A stretch of DNA of 64,000 bases from Nafulsella turpanensis ZLM-10 (GTDB lineage Bacteria; Bacteroidota; Bacteroidia; Cytophagales; Cyclobacteriaceae), in assembly GCF_000346615.1 (NCBI RefSeq), contig NZ_ANNU01000002.1, positions 62,001 through 126,000 of the forward strand, read 5' to 3'. Within the stretch, counting starts at the first letter, position 1. The number at the start of each line of letters is the position of its first letter. The notes under the pieces were generated by a model that searched no databases, had not been told where the DNA came from, and was given only the letters and a program-made list of their open reading frames with translations. The position numbers and the translations under genes are program-made. This document shows, in pieces, positions 43,358 through 53,151 of the stretch.

Positions 43358-45226
43358 CTACAGCTCTACCTCATTCTGTTCAAGCCAATGACTGAGCACG
43401 ACCAGCGGCCAGATGCGGGAATAGGAAACATTCGGATCTCCTTGTTTGAACTGCTGCCACAGCCTGGCAATGCCTTCTTCCTTAAACACCCCTCCGGTAG
43501 CGAGCTGTTGGAGCTGATGGTCGGCTAAATCGTGCAGCTCCCCTTTCAGCCAGTGGGCCCAGGGAAACTCAAAGCCCATTTTCGGGCGGTTCACAATATT
43601 ATCCGGCAGCAGATGCGGGAGGCTGTCGATGAGCAGCTTCTTTTTCGTGTGCGGGTATTTTATTTTATCCGGCACCGCCAGTACATATTCTACCAGGCGG
43701 TAGTCCAGGAAAGGTACCCTCAGCTCGAGGGCATGGGCCATGCTCATCTGGTCGGAATCGCGCAGCAGCACGTTTTGCATGTAGGAGCCAATCTCAGCAC
43801 GGGAGGTGGCCGAAAGGATATCATTATTCACACCCTCCGCTTCCAGTGAGGCAGTAAGGGCATCGGCGGGTAGCTGTGCCCCTGCCAGCAGCTGTTGCAC
43901 CTGCTCTTCCAGGAATACCCGGCGGGTACAGGCAAAGTTACTGCCAAATGAAAAGGCAGGTGCTGCCAGGGCAGCACGTATTTTGCCCGCAGCAATGCCG
44001 GGTTTCATCTTATAGAGAGTTTCCCCTGCCAGCTTCCGTACACCGACAGGCAGCTTCCATAAGCCCTTCAGCCTTTCCAGGCGCTGCATCCGCCGGAAGA
44101 CTGCATAGCCGGCAAAGAGCTCATCGCCCCCCAGGCCGGTCAGGGCCATGCTGATGCCCACTTCTTTCGTGGCCTTCGATACCACATAGGTATTCGGGCC
44201 ATCACCGCTGGGGTGATCCATTGCCTGCAGGGCTGCAGGAAGCAACCCCAGGAAATCAGCCGGGCTCAACTTTATCTCTTTATGTTCTGTTTTAAACTTC
44301 TCTGCAATCTGCCGGGCATAGCGTGCCTCACTGAACTGCTCCTCGGCAAAAGAGATATTAAAGGTATGTACAGGGCGGGAGCTTACTTCCGCCATGATGC
44401 CCACCACAAGGCTGGAGTCAATCCCGCCGGAAAGGAAAGCACCGAAAGGCACATCGGCCACCAGGCGGCACTCAACCGCCTCATACATCCGCTTCCTTAT
44501 TTCCTGGTGAATCTCAGCAGCAGGTGTACCGTTCAGCTGGTACTGCTGTGCTTCTGCCTTCCACCAGCGGTGGATACTCCACTCCGGTTTTCCTGCCGTC
44601 AACCCAATGCGCAGGAAAGTGCCCGGCATCAGCATCTTTACCCCTTCTACGATGGTATCCGGGGCATGCACGGTCTGGTAGCGCAGGTAATCGACCAGGG
44701 CTCTCCGTTCGGCCTTTTTTGGCACCAGGCCAGATTGTAGAAGGGGCCGCAGCTCCGAACTAAAAGAAAGCAGGCCCTGCCCGGAGTAGAAATACAAGGG
44801 CTTAATGCCCAGACGGTCGCGGGCAATGAAAACAGTTTTGGTTTCCCGGTCGTAGAGGGCAAAGGCAAACATGCCGTTCATATGCTCCAGACAACCTTCC
44901 CCCCACTTTGCATAAGCGGCCAAGATCACCTCCGTATCCGTTCCGGTGCGGTAGGGGTAATCCAGCTGTTTTTTCAGCTCCCGGTAATTATAGATCTCCC
45001 CATTAAAAACCAGCACATAGCGTCCATCGTGACTGAGCATCGGCTGGTGGCCGGCACTGCTGAGGTCGATAATGGAAAGGCGCCGATGCCCCAAGGCGAT
45101 ACACTCCTCCACAAAAAAGCCGGCATCATCCGGCCCCCGGTGCTGAAGGGTATTGTTCATTTTATCGATCCGCTCCCGGGCCTGGCCAGCTTCCTGAAGG
45201 CCCAGGATCCCATTTATTCCGCACAT
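43358..45226 (-). CDS. asnB: Asparagine synthase (glutamine-hydrolysing)
   Basis: 622 aa. Begins MCGINGIL, so the N-terminal nucleophile Cys2 of the Ntn glutaminase is present, with HRGPDDAG, GHRRLSIIDLS and FNGEIYNYREL. The C-terminal synthetase domain has the PP-loop FLSGGIDSSLVVG and LTGLGGDELFAGY. In polysaccharide clusters AsnB homologues often amidate sugar carboxylates rather than making asparagine. A 14-bp tandem duplication lies immediately upstream. Length and motifs are normal for the family. Confidence 0.93.
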   Translation of the reverse strand: MCGINGILGLQEAGQARERIDKMNNTLQHRGPDDAGFFVEECIALGHRRLSIIDLSSAGHQPMLSHDGRYVLVFNGEIYNYRELKKQLDYPYRTGTDTEVILAAYAKWGEGCLEHMNGMFAFALYDRETKTVFIARDRLGIKPLYFYSGQGLLSFSSELRPLLQSGLVPKKAERRALVDYLRYQTVHAPDTIVEGVKMLMPGTFLRIGLTAGKPEWSIHRWWKAEAQQYQLNGTPAAEIHQEIRKRMYEAVECRLVADVPFGAFLSGGIDSSLVVGIMAEVSSRPVHTFNISFAEEQFSEARYARQIAEKFKTEHKEIKLSPADFLGLLPAALQAMDHPSGDGPNTYVVSKATKEVGISMALTGLGGDELFAGYAVFRRMQRLERLKGLWKLPVGVRKLAGETLYKMKPGIAAGKIRAALAAPAFSFGSNFACTRRVFLEEQVQQLLAGAQLPADALTASLEAEGVNNDILSATSRAEIGSYMQNVLLRDSDQMSMAHALELRVPFLDYRLVEYVLAVPDKIKYPHTKKKLLIDSLPHLLPDNIVNRPKMGFEFPWAHWLKGELHDLADHQLQQLATGGVFKEEGIARLWQQFKQGDPNVSYSRIWPLVVLSHWLEQNEVEL

Positions 45227-45232
45227 ATTTTT

Positions 45233-45260
45233 AGTCTTGAGTCGTGAGTCTTGAGTCGTG
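45233..45260. repeat. 14-bp tandem duplication upstream of asnB
   Basis: AGTCTTGAGTCGTG occurs twice head to tail (45233-45246, 45247-45260), starting 7 bp upstream of the asnB start codon, where the ribosome-binding region would be. Confidence 0.9.
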
Positions 45261-45434
45261 AGACATCTTAAAGTACCTCATTCAATTATAATTCATGAGG
45301 TCACATTCTTCTTGTAGCTTTTAGTAAGGTCGATAGTAAACTGGCTTAAACATCGCTACTTATTTTCCCAGAACAGCCTCTTTTGTCATCCCCGCAGGGG
45401 ATCTTTCTTTCTCTACTCCGAGGAATAAATAAAA

Positions 45435-46490
45435 TCACTTCCTTCCCCGCTCTACCACTTCCATCAAGGTTTGGCTCCATTGTGTGGGGCTGATGGTTTT
45501 GGACAGTTGGTGGGAATGCACTCCCATCCTTTCCAGCGCTTCACCTTCACCTTCCATCACCTTCCGCATGGCGGCTTTAAGGGAATCTTTATCAGCCGGT
45601 TCGAAAAAAAAGCCATTCTTCCCTTCTTCCAGGAATTGGCTTGCTGCACCTACTGCACGGCTGCAAAGCAGGGGAAAGCCTGCTGCGGCCATTTCGTGCA
45701 CCACCACCCCCCAGGGCTCAAAGTGGGAGGCTAAAACAAACACACTGCTCTCCAGCAGGTAGGGTGCAATCTCCTGCGGCTGCACAAAACCAATATGTTG
45801 AATGCCTGGATATTCTCTTCGGTTCTCCCATTCCGCCCCTGTTCCCAGGCAGCAAAGCTCCCAATCAGTTTCTAACTCCTTCTGCAGCTCTTCAAAAGCC
45901 GCCCACAGCTCGAATATCCCTTTATGCCTGATGTAACGCCCCACGTACAGGAAGCGCTTCAATTGTTTTCCCTTCTTTTTCTTCTGCTGGTAAATAGAAT
46001 CAAACCAGCGGGTATCTGCGGAGTAAAAACCTTTCAGGATGCTGGAGGAATCAAACCCAAGCTTCCTCGCATACAACTCCTGCGGTTTCCCGGGCACCCA
46101 CAGATAATCGAAGTAACGGCGGATAGTAAAAGGGCTGACCAGGCGTGCCAAATGCTGCTTCGCGCTTCCCAACCAGTGATTGTCCATGCTACCAATGACA
46201 GGAATTTTTCCTTTGAAATTTTTACAAACAGAAACATAACCTTTATCCATCCATCCACTGCTAATGATGGCAGCAGGTTGCAAAGCTTCTACCAGTTCAA
46301 ACATGCCTTCCTGATCCAATTTCTGCCGCTCGTACACCTTTACCCTTTCCGGAAACTGAAAGACAAAGGGAGCCTCGGCTTTCAGCGGCCAGCGCACAAT
46401 ATGCACTTCCACCTCATAATCCTTTACCAGCTGATGTACGCTGGCCATGAAATAATCTGCTAACTCTGTATAAAGGAAAAGAATCTTCAT
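45435..46490 (-). CDS. Glycosyltransferase family 4/1
   Basis: 351 aa, GT-B fold. N-terminus MKILFLYTELADYFMAS; C-terminal donor-site domain with FLYVGRYIRHKGIFELW, LESSVFVLASHFEPWGVVVH and AAAGFPLLCSRAVG, the pattern of glycosyl transferases group 1. The upstream gene (O-antigen ligase-like) ends at 46491, immediately adjacent to this start, so the two are coupled. It likely builds the repeat unit of the exopolysaccharide. Confidence 0.9.
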   Translation of the reverse strand: MKILFLYTELADYFMASVHQLVKDYEVEVHIVRWPLKAEAPFVFQFPERVKVYERQKLDQEGMFELVEALQPAAIISSGWMDKGYVSVCKNFKGKIPVIGSMDNHWLGSAKQHLARLVSPFTIRRYFDYLWVPGKPQELYARKLGFDSSSILKGFYSADTRWFDSIYQQKKKKGKQLKRFLYVGRYIRHKGIFELWAAFEELQKELETDWELCCLGTGAEWENRREYPGIQHIGFVQPQEIAPYLLESSVFVLASHFEPWGVVVHEMAAAGFPLLCSRAVGAASQFLEEGKNGFFFEPADKDSLKAAMRKVMEGEGEALERMGVHSHQLSKTISPTQWSQTLMEVVERGRK

Positions 46491-47831
46491 TTATTCCTCC
46501 GTTTTTTGGAGATGCAAAGATACTTCTTTTTGAGTAGGCGGAAAATATTTTCCCTGCAGAAGCAATGTCAGTGTGATATAGAAAATGATAGACCAGGAAT
46601 TTAAAGAGGCAGTAAGCCATGATTCAAAAAAAGCCAGAAAGCCCGCACTTACCAGTAAGGGGAAAGCAAAATGAGTTTTAAACATTGCTTTAAAAAAATA
46701 ACCAATAAGAGGGACAAAGAAAAGAAGCATCCCAATTAAACCGATATTCATCCAAAAAGTAAGGTAAGAATTATGAATATTCCCCTGATGCTGAACTAAA
46801 TCCGGTATTACTTCATAATATTTACCCATCCATCTTACCTCCTCTGCATAAGCAAATCCTTCACCTGCCCAAAACCCCTTTTGCTGAATCTCAAGCCAGG
46901 CAGCTTCCCATACATAAATTCTTCCTGAAGCCATATCCAGCGTATCTAAACGAAAGAATTCGGCATAGCCAAGATCTGCTACCAGAGCTTCGAGATTATT
47001 CAACAACCAAAAGCCAAATACCCCCAGTACAACCACAAAAAGGATACCTGTTATATTTGATATTCTGCACAGGGGAACCAACATAATGAAGAGCAACAGG
47101 GAAACCATTGAATTCCTTGAGCCAGAAAGAAGTAAAACCAGTGAAATCAGTACAATCCCTGTCCAGTGATCCTTCCTGGAAAATGAAGATGGTCTGAAGT
47201 TAAAAATAACAATTGCCAGCATTCCGAAAAGGGCTGCATAAATACCAATACCGTTTGGGTTTCGGAATATTCCGTTAAGCCGTCCCATCATGGCAGCACC
47301 AAACCTGGGCAACACGAAATATAATACAATACTAACCCCCAGAATAAAATATCCGGAATAAACCAGATAACGGAACAGCTTTTCCTCATCTTTTTCCCGT
47401 AAGTACTGTACAAATGAAGGCACAACGATAAGAAGCAGTAAATAGGATAAAGCCTTCTGAAAAGAGACAAATAGTATGGGATAATTTATAAAACTGCTTA
47501 GAATGGAATAAATAGCAAAAGGAATAAAGGCATAAAAAAAAGGATTAATTCTTACTGGTGTTTTACCCGAAAAAAGAACAAAAACAAGTAAAAACAATAT
47601 CACAGGCCTTAATGGAGAAGAAAACCCCAGATAAGGAACGGCGCTATCTGCAAAAATAAGGATTATCCAGAACCCGATAAAGAGTTCAAAATACTTTCGG
47701 TCCCTGAACCAGGAAAAAAAAGAAAGCATTACTACCAGCACTGCGACAGCAACAGAAGCAATTCCACTCAAAATCCAGATGACAGGATTCTTTATCAGCT
47801 GATGGTTTAAAAGAAATTTCAAATAAAACAA
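46491..47831 (-). CDS. O-antigen ligase/polymerase-like membrane protein
   Basis: 446 aa with about eleven transmembrane helices and a larger periplasmic loop near residues 270-340 containing WEAAWLEIQQKGFWAGEGFA and QGNIHNSYLTFWMNIGLIG, the Wzy/WaaL signature region (GxG-F and H-N-S-x-L). RNPNGIGIYAALFGM and LLLSGSRNSMVSLLLFIML are typical. It would polymerise repeat units (Wzy) or ligate polymer to a lipid or protein; which of the two cannot be decided from sequence. Followed directly by a GT4 gene. Confidence 0.88.
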   Translation of the reverse strand: MFYLKFLLNHQLIKNPVIWILSGIASVAVAVLVVMLSFFSWFRDRKYFELFIGFWIILIFADSAVPYLGFSSPLRPVILFLLVFVLFSGKTPVRINPFFYAFIPFAIYSILSSFINYPILFVSFQKALSYLLLLIVVPSFVQYLREKDEEKLFRYLVYSGYFILGVSIVLYFVLPRFGAAMMGRLNGIFRNPNGIGIYAALFGMLAIVIFNFRPSSFSRKDHWTGIVLISLVLLLSGSRNSMVSLLLFIMLVPLCRISNITGILFVVVLGVFGFWLLNNLEALVADLGYAEFFRLDTLDMASGRIYVWEAAWLEIQQKGFWAGEGFAYAEEVRWMGKYYEVIPDLVQHQGNIHNSYLTFWMNIGLIGMLLFFVPLIGYFFKAMFKTHFAFPLLVSAGFLAFFESWLTASLNSWSIIFYITLTLLLQGKYFPPTQKEVSLHLQKTEE

Positions 47832-48235
47832 TATTTTTGCAAATACATGAGTCCGTTAACAATAAAAAAGTGGGGTTATTGGATAATGGTCACCAAAAAA
47901 CCTCGAAACAAGATGCTTTTTAATACAAATATAAGCCTATAATTGTATTATTTTTAAAGATTATGCACCTAATTAAGAATTTCTGTCTCCCCTTTTTACA
48001 AGAAAATTATGGTGTTTTTGCTTGAATCCAGACAAAACAAAAATTCTTAGCACAAACAATCTGATTCATAAAAAAAGTTAGTAGTTTAGTGGGGGTTTTC
48101 CCGTGGTAGTTCCGTTTATTGCTGTTTAAAAACTTAATTTTGTGAATTGAAAGAAGTAATTTCGGTAAGATTTCTAAATTTTATAGTTGAATTATCATAG
48201 CCCTGATACTAAAAATATTCCCGCCTTTCTTAAGA
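47832..48235. other. Divergent intergenic region
   Basis: 404 bp, strongly A/T-rich, between the wzy-like start and an SGNH-like gene in the opposite direction. A TAATTTTG element (48135-48142) fits the -7 consensus TAnnTTTG for the plus-strand gene, with no well-spaced -33 partner. No gene visible. Confidence 0.4.
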
Positions 48236-49168
48236 GTGTTTTCTAGACAAAAAATAAAATATTCTGCTTTAATATTCCTAGCGATTCTTTTTTCGGGGGA
48301 GATAATCCTTCGCTATTGCTTTGGTTTTGGTGATGCAGTCCTGATGCAGTCCGACCCTGACTTTGAGTATATAGCTCAACCAAAACAAAAAAGACTCCGA
48401 TTAAGAAACAATGTTCTTTACAACGAATTTGGAATGCGTAATGAGGCGCTAAAAGATAGTTGTGTAAAGATTTTAGGTTTTGGAGACTCAGTAATTAACG
48501 GGGGGACCTTAACAAACCAAGACGACCTTGCAACCCGTAAGTTATCAGAAAGTTTAAGTGAATCATTAGATACATGTGTACAGGTGCTAAATATTTCTGC
48601 GGGAAGCTGGGGACCTGATAATGCAGCTGCTTATTTAAAGAAGTATGGCAATTTTAATGCAAGTCTTATATTTTTAGTGGCAAATTCCCATGATGCCCAC
48701 GACAATATGACTTTTGATCCAGTTGTAGGTGTTTATCCGGACTTCCCTGACAGGCAATATGCTTTTGCCTTGCATGAACTTTTGGACCGCTATATCTTTC
48801 CTTATTTTTTCAAAGCCCGATATAATCAGAACGTTTCTTCAGGAATCAACAAAAACGGAAAAGGTTTTAACCAGGGTTTTAAAATGCTGTCAGAGCATGC
48901 AAAAAGAGAGAATATCCCGTTCATTATTTACCTACATCCGGAAATTTCCGAACTAACGAAAGGAAAATATAATGATCAGGGTCAGGAAATCATTCGTTTT
49001 GCTGAAAAGAACAATATCAGGATTATTAAAGCACTTGATTACCAGCTCCAGGAGAATGAATACAGAGATCAGATTCACATAAATGAGGCTGGCCAGGAGC
49101 ATCTGTCCGAAACTATTGAGCCTGTTATTTTAGATTTAATTCAAAATAAGGTTACTTCAGCCAATTGA
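48236..49168 (+). CDS. SGNH/GDSL-like hydrolase, membrane-anchored
   Basis: 310 aa, GTG start. One N-terminal hydrophobic segment (KYSALIFLAILFSGEIIL), then an SGNH-hydrolase-like domain: GFGDSVINGG (block I Ser), LNISAGSWGPDNA (block II Gly), VANSHDAHDN (block III-like Asn) and DQIHINEAGQEHL (block V Asp/His). The catalytic set is therefore complete. Relatives in exopolysaccharide loci act as sugar O-acetylesterases or acetyltransferase-associated enzymes. It is the only plus-strand gene in an otherwise minus-strand cluster, so it may be a later insertion. Base composition is A/T-richer than its flanks. Confidence 0.75.
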   Translation: MFSRQKIKYSALIFLAILFSGEIILRYCFGFGDAVLMQSDPDFEYIAQPKQKRLRLRNNVLYNEFGMRNEALKDSCVKILGFGDSVINGGTLTNQDDLATRKLSESLSESLDTCVQVLNISAGSWGPDNAAAYLKKYGNFNASLIFLVANSHDAHDNMTFDPVVGVYPDFPDRQYAFALHELLDRYIFPYFFKARYNQNVSSGINKNGKGFNQGFKMLSEHAKRENIPFIIYLHPEISELTKGKYNDQGQEIIRFAEKNNIRIIKALDYQLQENEYRDQIHINEAGQEHLSETIEPVILDLIQNKVTSAN

Positions 49169-49259
49169 ACAAATTAAGAAGCAGATCCATTCTGAAGTAT
49201 CATATTATGATTATTAATAATTAACTGAACAGCTTGAATCTCCGGCAAAACAGGCGTTG

Positions 49260-50168
49260 TTATTTTAAACACCTGAAGTAGGCATCAATAATTGAAGGGA
49301 GCTTTTGATCAGAATGGCCCTTACTCTTCAGGTAGAAAAGCAATGTTTTGACACTAAATAAAGAGGCTAAAACAAAGGCCGAAAGCCAGCTACTGTGCTT
49401 CCTTAAAAACTTCACCTGATTTTTTCTAACATGTATATATCGCCAGTCAATGGAATATGCACTTGTTTTTTCAGCACCAAAATGCACTATACTCAGCCCC
49501 GGCCAATAAACTCTTCTGTAGCCCTGCAGATATATTTTGTAACACAAATCCTGTTCCTCTCCATACATAAAATACGAAGGATCAAAGCCTCCGGCAGAAC
49601 GAAAAACAGCTGCCCTTACAACAAAGCAAACTCCATTCACACATTCAACATCCTTTATTGCAGGCTTTTCCTCGATATATGAAAGATTTGAATATGCCTT
49701 TTTGAAATTTAAAGCTGTTTTAATTGAAACAAAGGGTAAAATAGTATTTTGAAGTTGCTTTTTATCTTCTTTAAGCACAGCCGGGCCTACAATGCCAATG
49801 GATTTATCCTGGTCCAGTAACATAACCAAATCCTGCAAATATCCTGAATTAATAACTTCAGCATCAGTGTTAATTACATGTAAATAGTCTGCCCTATACT
49901 TATCAACTGCATATTCGAAACCAAAATTTACACCTCCGCCAAAGCCCACATTGTTCTTATTTTTAATAATTTCACAGGTGAAACCACCGTCCTGAGAAAC
50001 AATAAAATCACTTAATCTTTTAAAGGCTCTTTCCTCTGAACAATTATCCACCACCACTACCCGATGATTTGTACAAGTAAGACTCCTTAAAGAAGTAAGC
50101 AAATTTATACAATCTTCAGGCGAATTGAAATGAACCACTATACTCACCACTTGTGGCTGATTTTTCAT
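49260..50168 (-). CDS. Glycosyltransferase family 2 (rhamnosyltransferase-like)
   Basis: 302 aa. GT-A motifs: VVSIVVHFNSPEDC, VVVDNCSEER, NKNNVGFGGGVNFG, NTDAEV (DxD-type) and FDPSYFMYGEEQDLCYKIYL, the usual layout of GT2 rhamnosyl/glycosyltransferases of O-antigen and EPS loci. C-terminal hydrophobic stretch (LSAFVLASLFSVKTLLFYL) suggests membrane association. Last gene of the run; overlaps the start of the upstream GT2 by 4 bp (stop/start overlap). Confidence 0.9.
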   Translation of the reverse strand: MKNQPQVVSIVVHFNSPEDCINLLTSLRSLTCTNHRVVVVDNCSEERAFKRLSDFIVSQDGGFTCEIIKNKNNVGFGGGVNFGFEYAVDKYRADYLHVINTDAEVINSGYLQDLVMLLDQDKSIGIVGPAVLKEDKKQLQNTILPFVSIKTALNFKKAYSNLSYIEEKPAIKDVECVNGVCFVVRAAVFRSAGGFDPSYFMYGEEQDLCYKIYLQGYRRVYWPGLSIVHFGAEKTSAYSIDWRYIHVRKNQVKFLRKHSSWLSAFVLASLFSVKTLLFYLKSKGHSDQKLPSIIDAYFRCLK

Positions 50169-51109
50169 TTTTTAAGATAGTTAAAGAAGCTTTCCCCTTT
50201 AAAAAATAAGCCTACCCTTTTTATTCTGTAATAAGCAGCCTCCCTGCCTTTTAACACTCCGGGAAGCACAGATACTAAAAGGCCTGCTGCAAAAACAGTT
50301 CTGTAAAGAAGATATTTCCGACTGCTTGAATACTTCCTGAAGTAAGAGGACATTCCGGAATAATTATCCAGATCAAGATACACTTTAAGCTTTGGATTTG
50401 CCAAATGTGTTCCTCCTTTAGACTGGTAGTGAATTACTTTCGCGTCTGTTACCTGTTTTATTCTGAAACCTGAATTAATAATTTGCTTACAAAGCTCAAC
50501 ATCAGAACCATATATACAATATGCTTCATTCAGTGTTCTGCGATCATTTCTGAACAATATGGCGGCTCCGGCCGGCTGTTCCACATACTGATCCTGTGAA
50601 AAATCCACATCAAGACACAGGTACTTCCTGAAACTTTTAAAATACTTCTGGAAGCGTACCGGAACAAAATGTTCTACAGCAAGACCTGACACAGTCGGAA
50701 AGGTTCTGGTATAATTCTGGAATGAACCATCAGGATAAACCAGCGTAGGAGCCACCGCCCCTAAACTTTCATCATTCAAAATGTGGGACAGCAACTTTCC
50801 AAGTGTATCAGGCAATAAACTGGCATCGGGATTCAGCAGCATAATAAACTTTCCCTTTGCTGCTTTTATTCCGATGTTACACCCTTTCGTAAAACCATGG
50901 TTTACCTTTTCTTCAAAGAAAGTAATCTTCCCTTCAAAAGCTTTAATTTCATCTGTTGTTCCGTCTTTTGATGCATTATCAATGACAATGGTTTCCGTAT
51001 CAGGGATATTAACACAGGATGCTATGCATTGCTTTATTACATCCCGGCAGTTGTAGCTTACTATTACAACAGAAACCAGCTGCCGATTCTTTTCTTTCCC
51101 TCTATTCAT
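50165..51109 (-). CDS. Glycosyltransferase family 2
   Basis: 314 aa. Same GT2 subgroup as the downstream gene: VSVVIVSYNCRDVIK, TIVIDNASKDGT, NHGFTKGCNIGIKAAKG, LNPDASLLPDTL and IYGSDVELCKQI. It likely transfers a deoxyhexose or hexose to the growing repeat unit. Overlaps both neighbours (8 bp with the upstream gene, 4 bp with the downstream), so expression is coupled. The C-terminus is basic and may contact the membrane. Confidence 0.9.
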   Translation of the reverse strand: MNRGKEKNRQLVSVVIVSYNCRDVIKQCIASCVNIPDTETIVIDNASKDGTTDEIKAFEGKITFFEEKVNHGFTKGCNIGIKAAKGKFIMLLNPDASLLPDTLGKLLSHILNDESLGAVAPTLVYPDGSFQNYTRTFPTVSGLAVEHFVPVRFQKYFKSFRKYLCLDVDFSQDQYVEQPAGAAILFRNDRRTLNEAYCIYGSDVELCKQIINSGFRIKQVTDAKVIHYQSKGGTHLANPKLKVYLDLDNYSGMSSYFRKYSSSRKYLLYRTVFAAGLLVSVLPGVLKGREAAYYRIKRVGLFFKGESFFNYLKK

Positions 51110-52031
51110 TCCAAACCTGTTCGAGTCTGCTGGTTGTTTTATTTTCGGAACTGTAAAAACCAGCTACACACCTTTTTACAAATAATTTTAATGCCACCGG
51201 CAGAAACTGCAGGCCATAACCGGAAACAGTTTCGTACAACTTCCTGGTAAAACCCTCTTTTTGATTAGCCAGTAACTTATACTGAAAGAAAGCTCTCTTA
51301 GCCGCCATATGAAGCTTTCGGTCCTCAGGATAGATTTTTTCAAGGGCAGGAATATTCTTTTCCAGAACCCTTACCATGGTCGCATTCATTTTGGTCTGAT
51401 TTGATGTCATGCTCCCTTTTCTTAACCGTACCTCTGATAGTATACTATCCTGATGATAAAACCTGCTGCCTGCCACACTCAGCCTTAACCATAAGTCCCA
51501 GTCTTCCAGTTCTCTTAATAATTCATCAAAGAGGCCTGCTCTGATAACTGCATCTTTACGAACCATTATACTGTTTACATGAATAAAATTGCCATAAAGC
51601 AGGTTCTGCAGTATGTGTCCGGCATAATTCGGGAAGGCGGTCTCTATTTTACAGCCTGGTTCTCCATCTTTGAAGAAGGCCGATGAAGAATAAACTGCAT
51701 CATATGACAGATTACAATCTAAAAACCTAGCCTGCATTGATAATTTAGCCGGTAGTACAATATCATCTGAATCTAAAAACACCAGGTAGTTGCCGGAAGC
51801 TGCTTTAATACCTGTATTACGAGCACCTGCCAGTCCTTTGTTCTGCTGATAAATACACCTGAAGTTTTCCAGATGAATATAATTCGCTACAACTTCAGGT
51901 GTATTATCTTTGGAGCCATCGTCAACTACTATAACTTCAAAGCTATCATAATCTGATTGTAAAATACTGTCTATCGCTTCTTGCAAAAAGATGGCAGTGT
52001 TATAATTTGGTATGATAACAGATACTTTCAA
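51102..52031 (-). CDS. Glycosyltransferase family 2
   Basis: 309 aa. GT-A motifs VSVIIPNYNTAIFLQEAI, VDDGSKDNT, NKGLAGARNTGIKAASG, FLDSDDIVLP (DxD) and LEDWDLWLRLS. A typical inverting GT2 with broad donor range. Lies in a tight run with two other GT2 genes downstream and a GT4 gene 11 bp upstream. Donor and acceptor cannot be deduced. Confidence 0.9.
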   Translation of the reverse strand: MKVSVIIPNYNTAIFLQEAIDSILQSDYDSFEVIVVDDGSKDNTPEVVANYIHLENFRCIYQQNKGLAGARNTGIKAASGNYLVFLDSDDIVLPAKLSMQARFLDCNLSYDAVYSSSAFFKDGEPGCKIETAFPNYAGHILQNLLYGNFIHVNSIMVRKDAVIRAGLFDELLRELEDWDLWLRLSVAGSRFYHQDSILSEVRLRKGSMTSNQTKMNATMVRVLEKNIPALEKIYPEDRKLHMAAKRAFFQYKLLANQKEGFTRKLYETVSGYGLQFLPVALKLFVKRCVAGFYSSENKTTSRLEQVWNE

Positions 52032-52042
52032 TTATTTAAACT

Positions 52043-53140
52043 CTAAAATAAATCTTCAATCAGCTGAATAGTCCTTCTGGCTGTTTCTTTCCAGTTATAT
52101 TTAGAAATGATAGCATTTCTGGCTGCTTTTCCAATTTGCTCTCTTTCCTCTGCATTATTCTTCAGAAACAAAATTTGTTCAATTATTTCATTAACAGAAT
52201 TGCTGGTTAAAAATCCATTCTTTCCATCTTCAATAACTTCAGCGATCTGTCCCATATTTGTTCCAATGATCGGTAGTTCCATAGCCATAAAATCATACAT
52301 TTTAAGGGGGGAATTGTAGAAACCAATAGGACTCCAGTTGAACCTGTTGTACAGGCACAAAGCTACATCAGCAAAATTTAAGAAATCCGGTAGTTTTAGG
52401 TAATTTATCTCACCTAAAGATATTAAATTAGGTAGTACTACCTGATTATAAATGGAAACATTTGAAATATACAGAAACACTACATCTCTATCTATACCCT
52501 TCATTTTAGCGGCTACTTCTCCAATTAAGGAAGTTCCCTGCCATTTAAAAGCAGCATTTCCCGCCCATACTACTACAAATTTTCCTGCTGTCATTCCAGC
52601 CAGCGGATTGTTTTCATCTTTCACTTTAGGCTTAAACAGTTCAGGATCTGAACCATTTGGTATGTAGTGAGAATTCTGAACCTTAAAACGCTCTTTCATA
52701 TCTTTTTGAAGAGCTTCGCTAACAGAAATACTTAAGTCACATAATTTTGCAAGTGATTTTCTTTTGTTATTTTGGGTTTTTACCCATTTTTTTACGGATA
52801 ATGGGATCCTAGACGGATCATAATTAGCCAAAGCTTCTTCGCTAGGAGAATTTACCTCCCAAACAATTTTTTTTTTACCTAATGATAATAATTTAATTAA
52901 AGTAAACCAGTCATTCTTTAACCAAGGGTTTAGGCGTATGTAGATAACATCCGAATTATTATAAAAATTAACAATACCGCTAGGGCTTTTTGGGAAATCC
53001 CTCGTCAGTTCATTTTTGCCAACTCCAATGGTATTTACCTGATATCCAAGCTTTTTAAAATTCGTTACTAACTGATAACCATGTACAGACGCACTGGAGG
53101 TAAGGGGATAAAATTTTGTATATATTAAACCTATGTTCAT
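52043..53140 (-). CDS. Glycosyltransferase family 4
   Basis: 365 aa, GT-B fold. N-terminal acceptor domain (MNIGLIYTKFYPLTSSASVH) and C-terminal donor domain with KFVVVWAGNAAFKWQGTSL, FADVALCLYNRF and NSPLKMYDFMAMELPIIGTN, the GT4 donor-loop pattern. Together with the three GT2 genes it defines at least a tetrasaccharide repeat unit (inference). 11 bp upstream of the next gene, 11 bp downstream of the acetyltransferase. Confidence 0.88.
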   Translation of the reverse strand: MNIGLIYTKFYPLTSSASVHGYQLVTNFKKLGYQVNTIGVGKNELTRDFPKSPSGIVNFYNNSDVIYIRLNPWLKNDWFTLIKLLSLGKKKIVWEVNSPSEEALANYDPSRIPLSVKKWVKTQNNKRKSLAKLCDLSISVSEALQKDMKERFKVQNSHYIPNGSDPELFKPKVKDENNPLAGMTAGKFVVVWAGNAAFKWQGTSLIGEVAAKMKGIDRDVVFLYISNVSIYNQVVLPNLISLGEINYLKLPDFLNFADVALCLYNRFNWSPIGFYNSPLKMYDFMAMELPIIGTNMGQIAEVIEDGKNGFLTSNSVNEIIEQILFLKNNAEEREQIGKAARNAIISKYNWKETARRTIQLIEDLF

Positions 53141-53151
53141 TGAATCTTTTT